Origin: Baffinella frigidus
Taxonomy: Eukaryota > Cryptophyceae > Cryptomonadales > Baffinellaceae
Length of the DNA: 16,504 nt
Direction of reading: 5' to 3'
NCBI GenBank assembly: GCA_026770585.1
Contig: MU647051.1
Location: 60,835-77,338, forward strand
Of the stretch, positions 14,930-16,504 are shown one piece after another; positions within the stretch are counted from its first letter, which is position 1, and every line of letters starts with the position of its first letter. The position numbers and the translations under genes were made by a program. The notes below the pieces were generated by a model, which worked only from the letters and a program-made list of their open reading frames with translations, was not told where the DNA came from and ran no database searches.

Positions 14930-15130
14930 GTACCACATAATCGAAGGCCCCGGTGGCTGCTAAGTGGTTGGTCTCACCATGTTGGTGAGCCCGGGCTCTT
15001 TCCCGCTGTAAAGTTGACGGGCTCGTACCGCGGACCCAGCGTGTCAACTTGAGAATAGTCGGCCAACCCGAGTGAGGCAGAGCTAGAAGGTCACGACCGC
15101 CTCGATGCGTTACACCCTGTTCCAGGAGGG
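14930..15130 (+). pseudogene. Fifth copy of the exon-3 module
   Basis: Begins CACATAATCGAAGGCCCCGG like the second copy, continues with GGGCTCTTTCCCGCTGTAAAG, CCCAGCGTGTCAACTTGAGA and GTCGGCCAAC, and ends with an exon fragment CGATGCGTTACACCCTGTTC (near 15106) that would read MRYTLFQ. The GTCGGCCAAC..GAGTGAGGCAG segment is shared with 14858-14881. Confidence 0.65.
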
Positions 15131-15160
15131 CTTTGCTCTTCCTCACTCGGGGTGACTTTT

Positions 15161-15326
15161 ATAGGGTAACAGCCTGCAATCCGGGTAGTTAGGCCTACGG
15201 TATTGCCTACTGTAGGCCGTGGGGCTCCTAGGACCTAATGTTTCTCAGGACCCCCCCTAGGCCCCTACGGCCTACCGTAGGCAATGCCGTAGGCTGAACT
15301 GCCCGGTTTTCAGGACGTTAGCCTAT
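15161..15326. mobile_element. Foldback element family D, copy 2 (166 bp)
   Basis: Ends ATAGGGTAACAGCCTG and CAGGACGTTAGCCTAT, next to GGGTAGTTAGGCCTACGG and its partner. The core again has CCTACTGTAGG, CCTAGGACC and CCTACCGTAGG. It is more diverged in the middle than the copy in intron 2, but both end in CCTATGAAC. Confidence 0.82.
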
Positions 15327-15374
15327 GAACTTGTCTCGTTTGCAGCGTCGAGTGCAACGCAGACCACTCTAATT

Positions 15375-15505
15375 TCGGAACACGACAGATTCTGTCCCGC
15401 TATCTTATGCTTGCGCCGCCGAAGATAAGGGTGTACATGCTATTTTAGGCATACAGTGATGCTATCTTACGCCTTTTTATGTGGACAGATTCTGGTATGT
15501 TCCGA
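15375..15505. mobile_element. Foldback element family F (131 bp)
   Basis: Ends TCGGAACACGACAGATTCTG and CAGATTCTGGTATGTTCCGA are inverted partners with a few mismatches over 23 bases. Inside, GCTATCTTATGC and GCTATCTTACGC are direct repeats. No coding frame. Only one copy in the window. Confidence 0.65.
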
Positions 15506-15858
15506 GATGAACTCACAACACTACGGGGCACGTCCCTCCCCGGATATTCGGGCACGGACGTGACACCTTGCTGACTTCCGGCGAGTTCCCAAAGGCAGGA
15601 ATCCAATAATTAACTTAGGCACGTACCGCGTAGCCTTTTGCGTGGTATGCAGCCGCCATCACTCGGTGTCTCTGTCTCACCCCCGTGACTTTCATCTCGG
15701 AAGATAACTGAATCAGTTCCTTTTCAATGGGAGGTTGAATAGGAGAAATTAGTTGGGGCATAGTAAACTTAATTAGGCGTCCTAATTAAATGAGAATTAA
15801 ATGTGACTTGAGATCTCTCACCCCAGTGACTTACGATATCTTACGATGTCTCACCCCC
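15506..15858. other. Spacer with recurring TCTCACCCC..TGACT
   Basis: No gene is recognised. GTCTCACCCCCGTGACT (about 15676) and TCTCACCCCAGTGACT (about 15816) recall GTCTCACCCCCTTGACT in S11 intron 1 (12688). An AT-rich part with palindromic AATTA/TTAATT segments lies at 15765-15800. Confidence 0.5.
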
Positions 15859-15859
15859 G

Positions 15860-15897
15860 GAGAGAGAGAGAGCGCGAGCGAGCGAGAGAGAAAGACG
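15860..15897. repeat. GA / GCGA microsatellite
   Basis: A run of GAGAGAGAGA, then GCGAGCGAGCGAGAGAGA. Simple-sequence repeat without coding meaning. Confidence 0.8.
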
Positions 15898-15921
15898 CGT
15901 GTTAACACAACGCATGCGTTT

Positions 15922-16005
15922 ACGATGCCCACCAGCCTCCCATGGGGCTGCGGTACACCCCACCGGCTCGATGCCTCTCTGTCCATCTCAGCCCCTCCAC
16001 TTAAC
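15922..16005 (+). repeat. Copy of the second half of S11 intron 1
   Basis: CCCACCGGCTCGATGCCTCT, then CTCAGCCCC, preceded by CACCAGCCTCC and GGGCTGCG, matches 12707-12799 in order and spacing. A shorter, more diverged copy follows at 16256-16312. Neither is next to a recognisable exon. Confidence 0.75.
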
Positions 16006-16134
16006 TTGACTGGCTGTCAACCGTGGCACCCACCAGTCAAGTTAAGTGGCCAGTCAAGTTAAGTGGTCAACCAGTCAAGTTAAGTGGTCACCAACCAGTC
16101 AAGTTAAGTGGCCAGCCAAGTTAAGTGGACTGAA
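15998..16134. repeat. Short tandem repeat CCAGTCAAGTTAAGTGG
   Basis: Five plus-strand units of (C)CAGTCAAGTTAAGTGG (16032 to about 16129), spaced 17-24 bases, preceded by one inverted unit CCACTTAACTTGACTGG at 15998-16014. The inverted unit lets the array fold back on itself. Confidence 0.85.
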
Positions 16135-16504
16135 CTTGACAGGTGGGTGGCACATTGACACGCGGTGGGGGCAGTGACGGACCGTGGTGGGCACGGTTGA
16201 CACTATCGATCGAGGGGCACGGCTGACACTCGCCCCCCCACCACCGAGTATCGAGTGTCGCCGGCTCGGTGCCTTTTGTCAGTCTCAGCCCCTCCACTAA
16301 CCCCCCCCCCGGAACGTGGTGGGCACGGTCGACACTGGAGGGACTGACACTAACCCCCCCCCACCGAGCAGCTAGTGCAAGCAATCAGGTATCTGACACG
16401 CGGTGGGGTCTGTGACGGATGGTGGTGGTCACTGGAGGGGCATGGCTGACGATAGCCCCCCCCCCCACCGACAGCTACTGCGGGGAACTTCCCCCCACCG
16501 AGCA
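16135..16504. repeat. Degenerate GC-rich repeat region to the window edge
   Basis: Recurring pieces: ACACGCGGTGGGG..GTGACGGA (16158 and 16396), GTGGTGGGCACGGT (16183 and 16315), and CTGAC.CT..CCCCCCCACCGAG (16223, 16345, 16446). The stretch continues past the window end. No gene is recognised; a minus-strand open frame of 87 residues follows the repeats. Confidence 0.65.

Noticed and set aside
15998-16134. CRISPR-like array of short direct repeats
   Set aside because: The spacers are only 1-7 bases, there are no cas genes, and the genome is eukaryotic. It is a plain short tandem repeat.

Overview
This is a piece of a eukaryotic nuclear genome, most likely from a microalga or related protist. 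The evidence is two genes split by GT-AG spliceosomal introns, long stretches of degenerate plant/alga-type telomere repeat (TTTAGGG and variants), GC-rich and microsatellite-rich spacers, and many short foldback elements inserted at TA dinucleotides. I cannot fix the lineage from sequence alone. No bacterial operon structure is present. Most long open frames are chance frames in GC-rich or repetitive DNA; the real genes become visible only when exons are joined.

Two genes can be supported. (1) On the minus strand, 3156 down to 697, lies a complete six-exon gene for cytosolic large-subunit ribosomal protein eL24 (RPL24). Its five introns all have GT...AG ends and matching phases, and it gives a 171-residue protein. 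(2) On the plus strand, from about 12316, lies a serine peptidase of family S11 (D-alanyl-D-alanine carboxypeptidase type). Three exons join in frame (12316-12558, 12809-13224, 14197-14335) and carry the SxxK, SGN and SPHG motifs. The C-terminal part with the expected KTG-type motif is not seen. Behind exon 3 lies a series of degenerate partial copies of that exon (14483-15130), so the gene is either incomplete in the window or disrupted.

Layout: 1-500 foldback elements and a 44-bp tandem repeat; 697-3156 eL24; 3157-4470 upstream region, AGCC microsatellite, a short telomere-like block and unrecognised GC-rich DNA; 4471-7080 a dense cluster of foldback elements (families A, B and C plus single ones); 7080-7340 a 70-bp duplication and a pseudoknot-like palindrome pair; 7379-7671, 9091-9768, 10813-10990 and 11218-11756 telomere-like arrays, the first two G-rich on this strand and the last two C-rich; between them, unrecognised GC-rich repeats; 12100-12260 likely upstream region of the S11 gene; 12316-14335 the S11 gene, with three kinds of foldback element inside intron 2; 14336-15160 exon-copy array; 15161-16504 more foldback elements, microsatellites and short tandem repeats, some related to intron 1 of the S11 gene.

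The most interesting points are the S11 peptidase in a eukaryotic gene, a 184-bp tandem duplication in which a terminal-inverted-repeat element travels together with a splice acceptor and the first part of exon 3 (introner-like), the run of exon-3 copies, and the sharing of one palindromic core by foldback families with different ends. The two genes have no evident functional link.
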